64,000 nt of DNA from Desulfobulbaceae bacterium (lineage in GTDB: Bacteria; Desulfobacterota; Desulfobulbia; Desulfobulbales; Desulfocapsaceae), in contig WSXV01000005.1 in the NCBI GenBank assembly GCA_009773475.1, forward strand, positions 62,001 through 126,000, written 5' to 3'. The notes under the pieces were generated by a model, which worked only from the letters and a program-made list of their open reading frames with translations, made no database searches and had not been told where the DNA came from. The translations under genes and the position numbers were made by a program. Below, piece after piece: positions 53,299 through 63,375 of this stretch (the stretch's first letter is position 1; every line of letters starts with the position of its first letter).

Positions 53299-54651
53299 AT
53301 GAAGAAATTATTTGGAACTGATGGGATCCGCGGGGTGGCCAATGTCTACCCCATGACCACCGAGATCGCCATGCAGGTTGGACGAGCCATTGCCTTTCAG
53401 GTCAAGGACCGGGCCACAGGACACCGAATCGTCATTGGCAAGGATACCCGGCTTTCAGGCTATATGATCGAAAACGCCCTGGCCGCAGGCATCTGCTCCA
53501 TGGGCGTGGATGTGCTGCTGGTGGGCCCTCTGCCCACGCCGGGGATCGCCTTTATCACCACCTCCATGCGGGCCGATGCCGGAGTGGTGATCTCGGCCTC
53601 TCACAATCCTTTTCAGGACAACGGCATCAAGATCTTTTCCCGGGACGGCTTCAAGCTCTCCGATGATTATGAGGCCGATATCGAAGAGCTGATCTTCTCG
53701 CAGAAGATGGCCGCGCTCCGTCCGGTGGCCGAAGAAGTGGGCCGGGCTCGCCGTATTGAGGATGCCAAGGGCCGCTATATTGTTTTCCTGAAAAACACCT
53801 TTCCCCAGAAATTTACACTCGATGACTTCCACATCGTGCTTGATTGTGCCCACGGCGCAACCTACGGCGTGGCTCCCCATGTTTTTGAGGAACTGGGGGC
53901 AAAGGTCACCACCTTTGGCGTCCATCCCGATGGTAAAAATATTAATAAGGACTGCGGCGCGCTGCATCCTGAACATATGGCCGAGGTGGTTCGGCAGACC
54001 GGCGCCGATATTGGCCTGGCCCTCGATGGTGACGGCGACCGGCTGATAGTGGCCGATGAAAAGGGGCTGATCGTTGATGGCGATCATATCATGGCCATCT
54101 GCGCCGCAGAGATGATGAAACAACGAAAGTTGAAGAAAAAGACCCTGGTCGCTACGGTGATGTCCAATATGGGACTGGAAGTGGCCATGCAAAAGATGGG
54201 CGGACACATGGTGCGCACCAAGGTCGGTGACCGCTATGTGGTGGAGGAGATGCGCAAGAATGGCTACTCCCTGGGCGGTGAGCAGTCCGGCCATCTGGTC
54301 TTTCTCGACCATATCACCACCGGAGACGGCACCCTTGCCGCCCTGCAGCTCCTTGCCATCATGAAGAAACAGCGCAAGCCCCTGTCCGAACTGGTCTCGG
54401 TCATGGAGAGTTTTCCGCAGGTCCTGAAAAACGTCCGCACCTCTTCCCGGATCGACGTTGCTCATATTCCGGATTTTACCGCAACGGTGCGGAAAATGGA
54501 GGAGAAGCTGGGGGGGACTGGCCGAATTTTAGTGCGCCCGTCAGGAACGGAATCATTGATTCGGGTGATGGTCGAGGGCCAGGATGAGGCAATAATCCGG
54601 GCCATGGCCGATGAACTGGCCGCCATGGTCAGTAAGGCCGATCTGGGCTGA
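53299..54651 (+). CDS. glmM: Phosphoglucosamine mutase
   Basis: Converts glucosamine-6-phosphate to glucosamine-1-phosphate for UDP-GlcNAc. Its 450 residues include the start [12 protein letters not shown], the catalytic phosphoserine loop [15 protein letters not shown], the metal loop [12 protein letters not shown], the sugar loop [10 protein letters not shown] and the C-terminal phosphate-binding [12 protein letters not shown]. Start at 53299 is preferred because aaaagg sits 9 bp upstream; an in-frame ATG two codons earlier is too close to it. Third gene of the c-di-AMP operon. Confidence 0.97.
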   Translation: MKKLFGTDGIRGVANVYPMTTEIAMQVGRAIAFQVKDRATGHRIVIGKDTRLSGYMIENALAAGICSMGVDVLLVGPLPTPGIAFITTSMRADAGVVISASHNPFQDNGIKIFSRDGFKLSDDYEADIEELIFSQKMAALRPVAEEVGRARRIEDAKGRYIVFLKNTFPQKFTLDDFHIVLDCAHGATYGVAPHVFEELGAKVTTFGVHPDGKNINKDCGALHPEHMAEVVRQTGADIGLALDGDGDRLIVADEKGLIVDGDHIMAICAAEMMKQRKLKKKTLVATVMSNMGLEVAMQKMGGHMVRTKVGDRYVVEEMRKNGYSLGGEQSGHLVFLDHITTGDGTLAALQLLAIMKKQRKPLSELVSVMESFPQVLKNVRTSSRIDVAHIPDFTATVRKMEEKLGGTGRILVRPSGTESLIRVMVEGQDEAIIRAMADELAAMVSKADLG

Positions 54652-55173
54652 TGCTTGATGGCAAAGTGAGAAGTCGTCAGAGAGGCATGGTTGGGTACAA
54701 CTTTGTCTTTGGCTATCAAAAAAGACTAGATTCCGGTTTCCTACAGAATTGAAGGAGAAATTTTTGTTCTCTGGAAGTTTCTCTGGTTCCTATCCGTCGT
54801 ATGGGAACTTCAATCTTTGATTGCGCCGCAGTTCAACTGGATGCAAAGCATCTTCAAATACTCGGGAATGACTTTCTGGTCATTTCCAAGAACCTCATTT
54901 CACTTGGGAATAATCTCGTTTTTCTGAGCATGTCTCGTTTGTAAAAGAATTTACTATTAGACTTTTCTTTATTAAAATTTTTTACACTGGAATTGTCGCT
55001 TGGTGCAACCTGCAAATAAAGTGGGACTGTAATTGAGTGGTAATGATCTGGAACAATTAATAATTTTCACATCCAAAGAAATGCGTTGTTCTTGGCGCAT
55101 TTTTTGCTGTTAACAAGAGGTCGGTAAAGGTGCACTCGATGGAAAATTATCAAACAGTCTGTGGGCGGGGCGT
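54652..55173 (+). other. Intergenic, AT-rich leader of the pilus cluster
   Basis: 522 bp with no gene. It contains small hairpins, including gttcctat/atgggaac near 54795 and ggaatgac/gtcatttcc near 54865, and the sigma-54 promoter annotated separately. Base composition shifts to AT-rich here and stays so through the pilus genes. Confidence 0.5.
55093..55108 (+). promoter_or_regulatory. Sigma-54 (RpoN) promoter before the minor pilin cluster
   Basis: tTGGCGCattttTTGCt matches the RpoN consensus TGGCAC-N5-TTGC: the -24 GG (55094-55095) and -12 GC (55106-55107) are separated by exactly 10 nt. It lies about 65 bp before fimT. Sigma-54 control of pilin genes is known in Pseudomonas and Geobacter through PilR. 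The C-terminus of a sigma-54-activator-type protein is encoded at the right edge of this window. Confidence 0.72.
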
Positions 55174-55722
55174 ATGAGAACCAAGTCAGGACAAAAGGGT
55201 TTTACTCTGGTTGAATTGATGATCGTGGTGGCGATTATTGGCATTCTGGCTGCTATCGCCACTCCCGCGCTGCTTTCCTGGTTGCCGAATATGCGGCTTA
55301 ACAGCGCTGCTCGTGATCTTTATGGAATAATCATGAAGGCTAAAGGTGAGGCTGCCAAGCGAAATAGCAACTGCACTTTAGTCTTCAATCAAATAATAGG
55401 CGGCACGACATTTGCTTATGTGCTCTTTGAAGATAACAATCCGTCGATTTGTACAGTGACTCCTGGAAGAAGTGCAGATTATGATGCAGGTGAGCCAATT
55501 ATTGCTCAAGTGGAGTTATGGCCACAAGGTGTTGTCATGACTGGTTCAACGCTTCCCGCAAATGATGATGGGAATAACTCTATTACATTCAAGCCAAATT
55601 CAATTCCAACAGGTAATAATTGTGGCTTGGCAAATGGCACTATATCTTTGAATAATACCAACGGACAAATTGCTAATATCATTGTCAATCGATCCGGTAA
55701 TGTCAGAATAGTAAAACCATAA
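55174..55722 (+). CDS. fimT: FimT/GspH-type prepilin
   Basis: A 182-residue minor pilin. The prepilin peptidase site is KSGQKG|FTLVELMIVVAI with the conserved Glu at +5 and a 20-residue hydrophobic helix. The variable C-terminal domain has two Cys pairs that may form disulfides (NCTLVF, CTVTPG, CGLANG). First gene of the cluster, directly downstream of the sigma-54 site. Minor pilins of this kind prime assembly of type IV pili with PilY1 at the tip. Confidence 0.9.
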   Translation: MRTKSGQKGFTLVELMIVVAIIGILAAIATPALLSWLPNMRLNSAARDLYGIIMKAKGEAAKRNSNCTLVFNQIIGGTTFAYVLFEDNNPSICTVTPGRSADYDAGEPIIAQVELWPQGVVMTGSTLPANDDGNNSITFKPNSIPTGNNCGLANGTISLNNTNGQIANIIVNRSGNVRIVKP

Positions 55723-55730
55723 TCGAACTT

Positions 55731-56480
55731 ATGAAACTCATTCACTCGAACTCCTTGATAACTAAAACCTTGAGTAACAGAGGTTTTACCCTTGTTGAAA
55801 TCATGATAGCTTTGGCTATCTCCGGAATAGTTATGGCAGCTATTTACTCCGTATATATCTCACAGCAACGCACCTCCATCGTTCAGGAACAGGTTGTTGA
55901 GATGCAGCAAAATGTCAGGGCTAGTCTTGATATAATGGAGCGTGAGATCAGGATGGCTGGTTATTCGAGGAGTCGTACAGGTGCAACAATCCCAAATGTT
56001 ACAATTACTACGGCGAATGCCAATCAGCTGATCTTTAGAATGGTTGCCGACACTGACGGTATGGATAATGACGGAAGTGGAGTTGCAGACGAGGATGGTG
56101 AAATTGAATCCATTGAATACTACCTATATGATGCCTATGGCGATGGTGATTTGGACCTGGGTAGACGAACGCCCTCCAACACCCAGGCCGTCGCAGAAAA
56201 CATAGATGCTATTGAATTTAATTACATTATGGCAAATGGAACGCTCACCACAACTCCGGCTCAACCCAATGATGTTCGTGCTGTTCAAATTTCAATTCTT
56301 GCGCGGGCTGGACGAGAGGATCGGGAGTTTACCAATTCGATAACATATACTTCAGGCTCTGGAAACGCAGCCTGGGATATCAATGGTGCCACTGCGGGTA
56401 CGGGCAATCCACCAAACGACAATTTCCGCCGCCGCCTTCTTATTACCACCGTCCAATGCAGAAACATGGGATTAAACTAA
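55731..56480 (+). CDS. pilW: PilW-type prepilin
   Basis: A 249-residue minor pilin. Cleavage site LSNRG|FTLVEIMIALAISG with Glu at +5, after an 18-residue leader. The globular part includes an acidic loop TDGMDNDGSGVADEDGE at about 105-122, which resembles a calcium-binding EF-hand or thrombospondin-type loop and occurs in PilW of related bacteria. It follows fimT by 8 bp, so it is co-transcribed. Confidence 0.88.
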   Translation: MKLIHSNSLITKTLSNRGFTLVEIMIALAISGIVMAAIYSVYISQQRTSIVQEQVVEMQQNVRASLDIMEREIRMAGYSRSRTGATIPNVTITTANANQLIFRMVADTDGMDNDGSGVADEDGEIESIEYYLYDAYGDGDLDLGRRTPSNTQAVAENIDAIEFNYIMANGTLTTTPAQPNDVRAVQISILARAGREDREFTNSITYTSGSGNAAWDINGATAGTGNPPNDNFRRRLLITTVQCRNMGLN

Positions 56481-56481
56481 C

Positions 56482-56862
56482 ATGCAGATATTACGCACAC
56501 AGAATGGATTCACCCTTATAGAGGCATTGGTGGCCATGTTTGTGCTCACCATTGGCATACTGAGTTATTTTACACTCCAGGCCAACATGATTAATCATAA
56601 TCACCGAGCCTCTACAATGACGCAGGCTACCAACCTGGTTGCCGGTCAGCTTGAAACTATTCGTCAGTCTCCCTATAGCACACTTGTCTCATCAACAGCT
56701 GCCACACAGGTAGTTGATGCCCAAACAGGGTATATTATAACATGGATAGTCACTGATAATTCCCCAGTGCCTGATGCAAAACGTATCGTCGCAACGGTTG
56801 CTGTACCCAACAACGGGCCGACTGTGAATTTTGATTATGTAAAATTTGACGATGGAACTTAA
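56482..56862 (+). CDS. pilV: PilV-type prepilin
   Basis: A 126-residue minor pilin with a very short leader: MQILRTQNG|FTLIEALVAMFVLTIGIL, Glu at +5. The hydrophobic helix is followed by a small beta-rich domain with no Cys. Its ATG is one base after the pilW stop codon. PilV works with FimT, PilW and PilX to build the pilus tip complex that carries PilY1. Confidence 0.87.
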   Translation: MQILRTQNGFTLIEALVAMFVLTIGILSYFTLQANMINHNHRASTMTQATNLVAGQLETIRQSPYSTLVSSTAATQVVDAQTGYIITWIVTDNSPVPDAKRIVATVAVPNNGPTVNFDYVKFDDGT

Positions 56863-56943
56863 TGTATTTCCGTATTTATTGTCTGGCGATAAAAAAGAAT
56901 GTTTTCAAGTTTTTTTTAATAAATACATGTGGATAGTGTGAAA

Positions 56944-57459
56944 ATGATACTCCAGATTTTAGACAGGCAGCGATTGTCGCACTGTAGTAATGAAAAAGGT
57001 TTTGTTCTTATAGTGGCAATGCTGATGCTCCTTGTGATTTCATTGATGGGCATATTCATGTCCAATACAACCACAACCGAAGTGATCATTGCTGGAAATG
57101 AAAGACATTCTCAAGAGCAATTTTTCAAGGCAGATGCGGGTGTTAATGTTGTAATAGCTGAAAATACAGTTCCAGGAGACGGCTTTAAGCCAGGTACTTT
57201 GTACACCCCTCCCGCACTGCCTTTTAATTGTAACACTCCGCTGCATCTACGGTTTGCCCATTACGATATAGATGGGGTGGCTGGTGATGAAGTCAATGTC
57301 TTTCTTTTAGAAAAGTCTGCTTCGACTCCGGTAGAAATACAAGTGGCGTCATGTGTCACAGAAAATAACACAACGGCTCAAATCATAGCTGGAATACAAT
57401 ATGGAGCGAACCTTGGCCGTCAGAAGGGAACCGGTGATCCAAACGAATACTCCAATTAA
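56944..57459 (+). CDS. pilX: PilX-type pilus assembly protein
   Basis: A 171-residue protein with a type III-like signal: SNEKG|FVLIVAMLMLLVISLMGIFM. As in other PilX proteins, the Glu at +5 is absent (Val here). This is a family trait and not a defect. The globular domain has three Cys. The start at 56944 is chosen because ggatag precedes it; an in-frame GTG at 56929 would add five residues. It follows pilV by about 80 bp and precedes pilY1 by 15 bp. Confidence 0.85.
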   Translation: MILQILDRQRLSHCSNEKGFVLIVAMLMLLVISLMGIFMSNTTTTEVIIAGNERHSQEQFFKADAGVNVVIAENTVPGDGFKPGTLYTPPALPFNCNTPLHLRFAHYDIDGVAGDEVNVFLLEKSASTPVEIQVASCVTENNTTAQIIAGIQYGANLGRQKGTGDPNEYSN

Positions 57460-57474
57460 TCACAAGGAGAAAAA

Positions 57475-60400
57475 ATGAATTTTCTAAACTCTCAATCGCG
57501 CATACAAAATCTTGTTATCCTGTTTGCCGTCTTCTACTGTATATCCAATCCTTCATTTGCACTGGCGGCAGATGATGATACCCCTTTCTTTGCAGGCCGC
57601 ACCGGATCGCCCAATGTCATGATCATTTTTGACAACTCGAATTCCATGCAGGACTCGCCCTATTTGAGAGATGATGGCATAACCCCGTATAGGCCAGATG
57701 GGCAGCTATGGCGCCGAGGTGTCACTGTTGACAATGATTGCAATAATGATGGCACGGCTGATGACCCATGTATTCTTGATAGTACTCCTAATGTTGCCGA
57801 TAATAACGGGAGCATCGTGTACGACCAGACAAAATACATTACGGAAAGTGAGTATGTTTCCCTGCCTGGGAAAAATCCTCCCAATTTTCCCGGCTTAGCC
57901 GCCTCATCGTCTGCGGTTACCTCTATTCGTAATACAAGCACTGCATGCAATATGGGAATGGAGTGCGATGATCGGATATACGATAGTAATGTAACCTGGG
58001 GGACGCTCACCAGTACTATCATGAACTCTACTTATAGATACTGGCGAGTCGAAATTAAAGACACCACTAACAGCACAACTCAAGTGAGGAATTTGTCTGG
58101 GTATGATGCGGCAGGTTATTGGACTGTATATGGTGGAACTATTGAATACAATCCAGCTCACAGCTATGCCTATAGACTGCTCAGTGGATCTCCCGGGGAC
58201 GTTACCTATTTAGGCGGTACGAGTCAAGTTTATGATAGAAATTATGATTGGGCATTGCTCACATCTGCTATCTGGTCTTCTCAATACAGCAGTCATGTCA
58301 TAGAGATCTATGCCGGTACCAATGCCGGTTTACGACGCACGCTTAACTGGTACGATACCACTAATGGCTACTGGTCTGTCAGTACTGCATTCCCCGTTCC
58401 CTGTGATAGCACAAGCAGGTACCGGATTTTAGGGGTTGCAGATGACAATAAAAATGCAAGTGGCGGGAATCATCCTGACTCTAAGATGTATCAGGCAAAA
58501 TTGGCATTACAGAAATTTCTCGACTCCAGTTCCATTAAAACCTGTGACCATGTAGATCCTGACACCGGCATCTGTGATGACTGGCGTTATTTAATGAATG
58601 TGGGTTTTGCTACGTACATGCAATCAATGATACCTCAAACAACAGCTCAATATTATAGAAAAAGGGCTGGGACTACGACGCACACAGATGCTCAATTCAG
58701 ATATTACTACCGGTATAAATCAAATAGTTCTGGTGATTTTTACAACTTGGATGGTTGTACCGGCCCCGTGGGTGCAAAAACTCCTGTGTTACCGACAAGC
58801 TTCACCGGCTGGGATGGGGTGGTTCATACAGGGGTTACGACAAGTTACGAATTTAATCGATCATACCATGTAGGGTCGTGTGACGAACAAACCATCCGTT
58901 ATCGCATAACCTCGCTTACCTGCTCCCCCACGGACTCTTCCCCTAACAGGTTACAAATAACTGCGGCAAGCAATACGACTATGACAGGGGCACCGGCTGG
59001 TGTTGATCCTGCTGGCAACCCACAATGGGGATATTCAAACTATGGCTGGCGATATTTTGCTGATAATGGCACGGGGAATTGTTCAACCTATACCCCACCA
59101 GCGACTGCTGGGGGAGGGACACTGGTTGGGTCAGGGGAGGATTGCTACACAATATGTCAAAATATTTCTGCCATAGATACAACAACCGGTACCTATTATG
59201 AAACAACTTGGAAGTCCGTTGATGGGGATCTCCGACGTATCGATTCAGCCAAGCCAGGATATGTAAAAAAAATTCCTGACCCTGCGGATACCTATACCGT
59301 CACTCCTTACATTGGTTATTGTGGAGGAAGCTGGCAAAACTGCACCACCCCTAATCCAGAAGACACCAGCGGTGATAATTATGGTGACTGGACCTTAGTG
59401 CCAGTTGGTGGTCTGGCTAATGTGCCCCTCAATAGTGCGGGGACTCTTGGTAATATAAATAGAATTATCTATGATTCTTCCACATTTTTTAACCCAAGCA
59501 TCATTGGAGACATAAATCGCCCCCATGGTTGGAGTTATAAACGGACTAAAAATAACAATACCGCCAACATCGAAGATGATGCGAACACTCTTCTCGCTGA
59601 CGATCATTATATGTTCCTCTATAGTTCAAGCTATATATCAAAATGGCCGGATAGCGTTCAAAAATCTCCATATTTCCCCTCAGAGGCTGGCAATCCTCTC
59701 AGCAGATTTAGCAACTATAACGGGGATGATCAAACAGCCTTTGTTGATTTGCCGGTGGTTGATGAAGATGCTGATGATAAAGGCGATGATCTTGACGGTG
59801 ATAATATTAATAAAGTCAAAAACCTGATCGGTTTATCACGAATAGTTCATCCGGCGAATTCGAGTTATGTACAAACTATGGCACCCATCAGTGCCGGCTC
59901 ACTGTCAGTCAACACCTCTGAGACATCTGGTCAAGGAACTCCGCTTGCAGCTTCTTTAACAGATGCCTACAAATACTATCAATCCTATATTGCGCAGGAT
60001 TCTTTTACCCAAGGTGGATGTCGACAGAACTATATCATTCTTCTCACGGATGGCTTGGAAACCGGCGGTGGTGTTCCCAAGACAGCAGCTCAGGCATTGC
60101 AAGCCATGACCTATAATAGCGAGGAGACACCTGTTAAAGTATATGTGGTTGGCTTTGGGTTGGACAAGTCATCGCAAACGACCTTAAATGAAATAGCGGC
60201 CGCCGGTGGTTCTACGCAGGCTTATTTTGCCAATAATGTTGATGAGCTGGTGGATATTCTTGCCCATGACATTACTGGCGATATCCTTAGTGGTTCGTAT
60301 TCACGATCAAAAGTTACACTCACGCCAAATACTCGTCAGACTGAAGACGAGCTGTCGCTTTATTATGCTTATTTTGACTACCCAATATGGCGCGGCCATC

Positions 60401-62832
60401 TAATGGCCTGGGAGCTTTATTCTGAGGAGGATGCTAGAAATAATCATCTTGTGGAGGCAGGTACTATAAAAAGAAAAACACCGTATTGGGCAAGTAATTG
60501 CGCGGGAACAATTAATGCGAGCGATGCCGGTAATCCAGATGCCGGTTGCATTATAGCGGAGGATTATGTAGCTGCCGGTGTGTCTCCGGACGGGCCTGGA
60601 ACCAGAAGAACCCTGTATACCACTGCATCAGGAAGCAAGATAACTTTTCACCCTGATAATGCCGGCACATTGAAAGGACTTGTGAATCCTAATCACTTAG
60701 ACATTAACGGAAATGGTACTGCCGATGAAGTTCAAGACGCAAAGGATGTGATCAATCATGTTCATCATCCTGGATATGATAATGGGAAATATGTTGGTAA
60801 TCGTGACACGAAGTGGCCCTTGGCGGACATCTATAGTTCAGGGCCAGTGCTTGTAACTCCTCCATCTGCCGGTGATTGCAGCGACTATGATAATAATCCT
60901 GCAACTCCAGATAGTTGGCCAAACATGAATGGATATTGTGCTTTCAAGGAAGCCTATAAAAACAGGCCTTCAATGTTATATGTGGGTGCTAATGGTGGAA
61001 TGATTGAAGCCATTGCCGCAGGTAGTACAACTTCTGGCTCTGGCGGTTATGAAAAATGGGGGTATCTTCCTAACAATGTTTTAGGGAAACTTTACGAGTT
61101 TAAAGACGGGCATCGGTTTACCATGGACCTGACCATTCTTGCCGGAGAAGTTGATACCTCTGCCAATCTTGCCGGCACAGGCTGGAAAACCATGTTGGTT
61201 GCGGGGCAAAGAAAAGGTGGCAGTTATTACACTGCCCTTGATGTAACAGATCCAGACGACCCCAAGCCCATGTGGGAGTTCACAGATGCTAACCTTGGGC
61301 AAACATGGTCCACCCCATCGTTTGGGCGAATTGTGATCAACGGCGTGAAAACCAGTGTTGTCTTCTTTGGCGGCGGTTATTCGCCGAATGAAAATGTCGG
61401 AAACCGTCTTTTTATTGTTCGCGCAAGCGATGGAACAGTTATCAAAGAGTTTGAAGTCGGCTCTTCTGCAAATGATATTCCAAGCAACCTGCGTACCATG
61501 AGATATTTGACCAATAAGGTCGGCACGGTTGTTGATTATCGCACCAACCTTCCTGAGTTGCCCGATGGCACCGGAGTTGATTATAGCACTCGCAAATACT
61601 TCATCGAGGCTGCTTATTTTGGGGATACCAGCGGGACAATGTGGCGGTTGCATAACCTCAATACTGATGAGGCTGCCACCACTGCCGACCCATTTGGCCC
61701 TCCCTGGTCTGACAATGTGACATTGACAGCGCTTTATACCCCTGAGAACGATAAGAAAATGCCAATTTATTATCGGCCGGTTGTTCATGACATAAAGAAA
61801 GGTTCAATCGATAATGGAGTGGTCACAGGATGTGTCAAGCGCTACGTCCTTGCCGGAACCGGTGATGAGAACAATCCAACCTCCGCCAAAGATGGTGCAG
61901 GTAAACCAATTTTGAACTATTTTTTTGAAATAGAAGACCGTGAGTTTGATTTCACAGAGAATGACACCGCTCATACACCGGCTTGGACAGCGGCTGAGAT
62001 AGCTGAAGGAAAATTCAGATTAAACTGGCGCCTTAGTCTTGGGCTTGGACTTCCTCATGATCAATATGGATTTTTGCTGGATAATGCAGGGGCAAGAATT
62101 AAAAAAAGTGGAAAAGATATCTTGGACTTACAGACATATATCTTGAATTGGTCGGATTATAACGCCAATGGATGGTACATAAACACTGGTAATTTGTTTA
62201 ACTCCGCAGGGATAAAAGTAGCAAATGCTAATGAATTTCTCATAAAGCACGATACTGGTTCTCCTATGAACGACAATGGACTTTATACTAACCCAGCAGG
62301 GACAACCCTGATTGCCGTCGATGGAACATATTTTATAAGAGATATTTCTCTTTGGTTTACAGACGAGAATGGTTGTTTCTATGATACAGATGGAACCTGC
62401 CTAGTTGACACTGATACCTATAGTTTTGGCAATGATGGAAAGCTTCTCAGTGGAAGTGCTAATCAATCTGGAACAATTATAACAGCTCTTGGAGAAAAAG
62501 TTTTGACCGAACCTACCACCCAGGCTGGGGATGTTTTCTTTACATCGTATTCGCCTGAAGGTGGCTGCGCGATGGGAAAAAGTTATTTATATGGTTTTGA
62601 AATTTCAGATTGTCAAACCCTTGGTGGTGACGGAGCGCTTTTATATAATAAAAAAATAAAAGGACGTCCATATGTCCAGCGTAAAGACTTAGGGATAGGC
62701 ATTACATCTGATGTCACGCTCGGAGGGGGGAAATTATATTTCCTTCAATCAACAGGGGACGGTCCCTCGGCTCCTGTTGTTGATGACCCTCGATCAGACG
62801 CCTCCAAGCTGTTATATTGGAAGCAGGATTAG
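57475..62832 (+). CDS. pilY1: PilY1-type pilus tip adhesin, very large
   Basis: A 1785-residue exported protein, much longer than typical PilY1 (about 1000-1200). The signal peptide ends near FALA|ADDD. A von Willebrand A domain starts with a MIDAS-like D53-N-S-N-S57 and continues only near 850 (NYIILLTDGLETGG), so about 700 residues are inserted. The insert holds a tandem duplicated module (about 168-245 and 252-325, both YD-x-N...LTS-x-I...S and W(T/S)V) and a Cys-rich part. DEDADDKGDDLDGDN at about 763 looks like a calcium loop. The C-terminal PilY1 beta-propeller starts near 1169 (YVGANGGMIEA) and includes GGSYYTALDVTDPDDP. It probably sits at the pilus tip and mediates adhesion or surface sensing. 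A strong cacaaggag precedes the ATG. Confidence 0.93.
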   Translation: MNFLNSQSRIQNLVILFAVFYCISNPSFALAADDDTPFFAGRTGSPNVMIIFDNSNSMQDSPYLRDDGITPYRPDGQLWRRGVTVDNDCNNDGTADDPCILDSTPNVADNNGSIVYDQTKYITESEYVSLPGKNPPNFPGLAASSSAVTSIRNTSTACNMGMECDDRIYDSNVTWGTLTSTIMNSTYRYWRVEIKDTTNSTTQVRNLSGYDAAGYWTVYGGTIEYNPAHSYAYRLLSGSPGDVTYLGGTSQVYDRNYDWALLTSAIWSSQYSSHVIEIYAGTNAGLRRTLNWYDTTNGYWSVSTAFPVPCDSTSRYRILGVADDNKNASGGNHPDSKMYQAKLALQKFLDSSSIKTCDHVDPDTGICDDWRYLMNVGFATYMQSMIPQTTAQYYRKRAGTTTHTDAQFRYYYRYKSNSSGDFYNLDGCTGPVGAKTPVLPTSFTGWDGVVHTGVTTSYEFNRSYHVGSCDEQTIRYRITSLTCSPTDSSPNRLQITAASNTTMTGAPAGVDPAGNPQWGYSNYGWRYFADNGTGNCSTYTPPATAGGGTLVGSGEDCYTICQNISAIDTTTGTYYETTWKSVDGDLRRIDSAKPGYVKKIPDPADTYTVTPYIGYCGGSWQNCTTPNPEDTSGDNYGDWTLVPVGGLANVPLNSAGTLGNINRIIYDSSTFFNPSIIGDINRPHGWSYKRTKNNNTANIEDDANTLLADDHYMFLYSSSYISKWPDSVQKSPYFPSEAGNPLSRFSNYNGDDQTAFVDLPVVDEDADDKGDDLDGDNINKVKNLIGLSRIVHPANSSYVQTMAPISAGSLSVNTSETSGQGTPLAASLTDAYKYYQSYIAQDSFTQGGCRQNYIILLTDGLETGGGVPKTAAQALQAMTYNSEETPVKVYVVGFGLDKSSQTTLNEIAAAGGSTQAYFANNVDELVDILAHDITGDILSGSYSRSKVTLTPNTRQTEDELSLYYAYFDYPIWRGHLMAWELYSEEDARNNHLVEAGTIKRKTPYWASNCAGTINASDAGNPDAGCIIAEDYVAAGVSPDGPGTRRTLYTTASGSKITFHPDNAGTLKGLVNPNHLDINGNGTADEVQDAKDVINHVHHPGYDNGKYVGNRDTKWPLADIYSSGPVLVTPPSAGDCSDYDNNPATPDSWPNMNGYCAFKEAYKNRPSMLYVGANGGMIEAIAAGSTTSGSGGYEKWGYLPNNVLGKLYEFKDGHRFTMDLTILAGEVDTSANLAGTGWKTMLVAGQRKGGSYYTALDVTDPDDPKPMWEFTDANLGQTWSTPSFGRIVINGVKTSVVFFGGGYSPNENVGNRLFIVRASDGTVIKEFEVGSSANDIPSNLRTMRYLTNKVGTVVDYRTNLPELPDGTGVDYSTRKYFIEAAYFGDTSGTMWRLHNLNTDEAATTADPFGPPWSDNVTLTALYTPENDKKMPIYYRPVVHDIKKGSIDNGVVTGCVKRYVLAGTGDENNPTSAKDGAGKPILNYFFEIEDREFDFTENDTAHTPAWTAAEIAEGKFRLNWRLSLGLGLPHDQYGFLLDNAGARIKKSGKDILDLQTYILNWSDYNANGWYINTGNLFNSAGIKVANANEFLIKHDTGSPMNDNGLYTNPAGTTLIAVDGTYFIRDISLWFTDENGCFYDTDGTCLVDTDTYSFGNDGKLLSGSANQSGTIITALGEKVLTEPTTQAGDVFFTSYSPEGGCAMGKSYLYGFEISDCQTLGGDGALLYNKKIKGRPYVQRKDLGIGITSDVTLGGGKLYFLQSTGDGPSAPVVDDPRSDASKLLYWKQD

Positions 62833-62872
62833 TATTGTTGCAATGTCATGAGATATTAAAAAGGAGGAAAAG

Positions 62873-63322
62873 ATGAAAAAGATTGTCATTAAAACTATAT
62901 ATATATGTACTACGATGTTATGTTTTGTCTCATGGAGTCTTGCAGCCGAGCCCACGGATCTGTTGAATAATATGAATATTATCAGAGAGGAGCAGGGGGT
63001 AAAAGAATACTTTCCTGGGAAAATAACAGAAATCACTGGACCATCGATGATAATTTCTGACAAAGAGTTAAATCTGACACCAAACACAATTTTCTATGAT
63101 GAAAACAGGAATATGATTACTCTTAATGAGTTTAAGAAAGGAGACCAGATTCTATATGATTATGATTCATCAACATTCGATTTGATTTCTTTACAAAAGA
63201 GCCTCTTGGATAAAAAAAATACTCTTCCAGAAAAGAAACAGGAAGAAGACAATATCTTGACAAAAAAAGATAATGGAAATGAGAGAAAAATTAAATTAAC
63301 GAACGGTATTTATAAAAATTAA
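62873..63322 (+). CDS. Exported protein of unknown function after pilY1
   Basis: A 149-residue protein with a clear signal peptide (MKKIVIKTIYICTTMLCF ... SLAA|EP). The mature part has a short beta-strand domain (FPGKITEITGPSMIISDKEL, then GDQILYDYD) like the small OB-type folds of DUF5666 proteins, followed by a lysine- and glutamate-rich tail. aaaaggagg lies just before the ATG. It follows pilY1 by 40 bp and is presumably part of the pilus operon. I recognise no name for it. Confidence 0.78.
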   Translation: MKKIVIKTIYICTTMLCFVSWSLAAEPTDLLNNMNIIREEQGVKEYFPGKITEITGPSMIISDKELNLTPNTIFYDENRNMITLNEFKKGDQILYDYDSSTFDLISLQKSLLDKKNTLPEKKQEEDNILTKKDNGNERKIKLTNGIYKN

Positions 63323-63375
63323 CGATAGCTTTGATGTGTCGTAATCTAGGTAGGACTGGAGTTTAAAGACAACTA

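Noticed and set aside
54652-55173. CRISPR-like or other array in the region before the pilus genes
   Set aside because: Only small isolated hairpins are present; there are no regularly spaced repeats.
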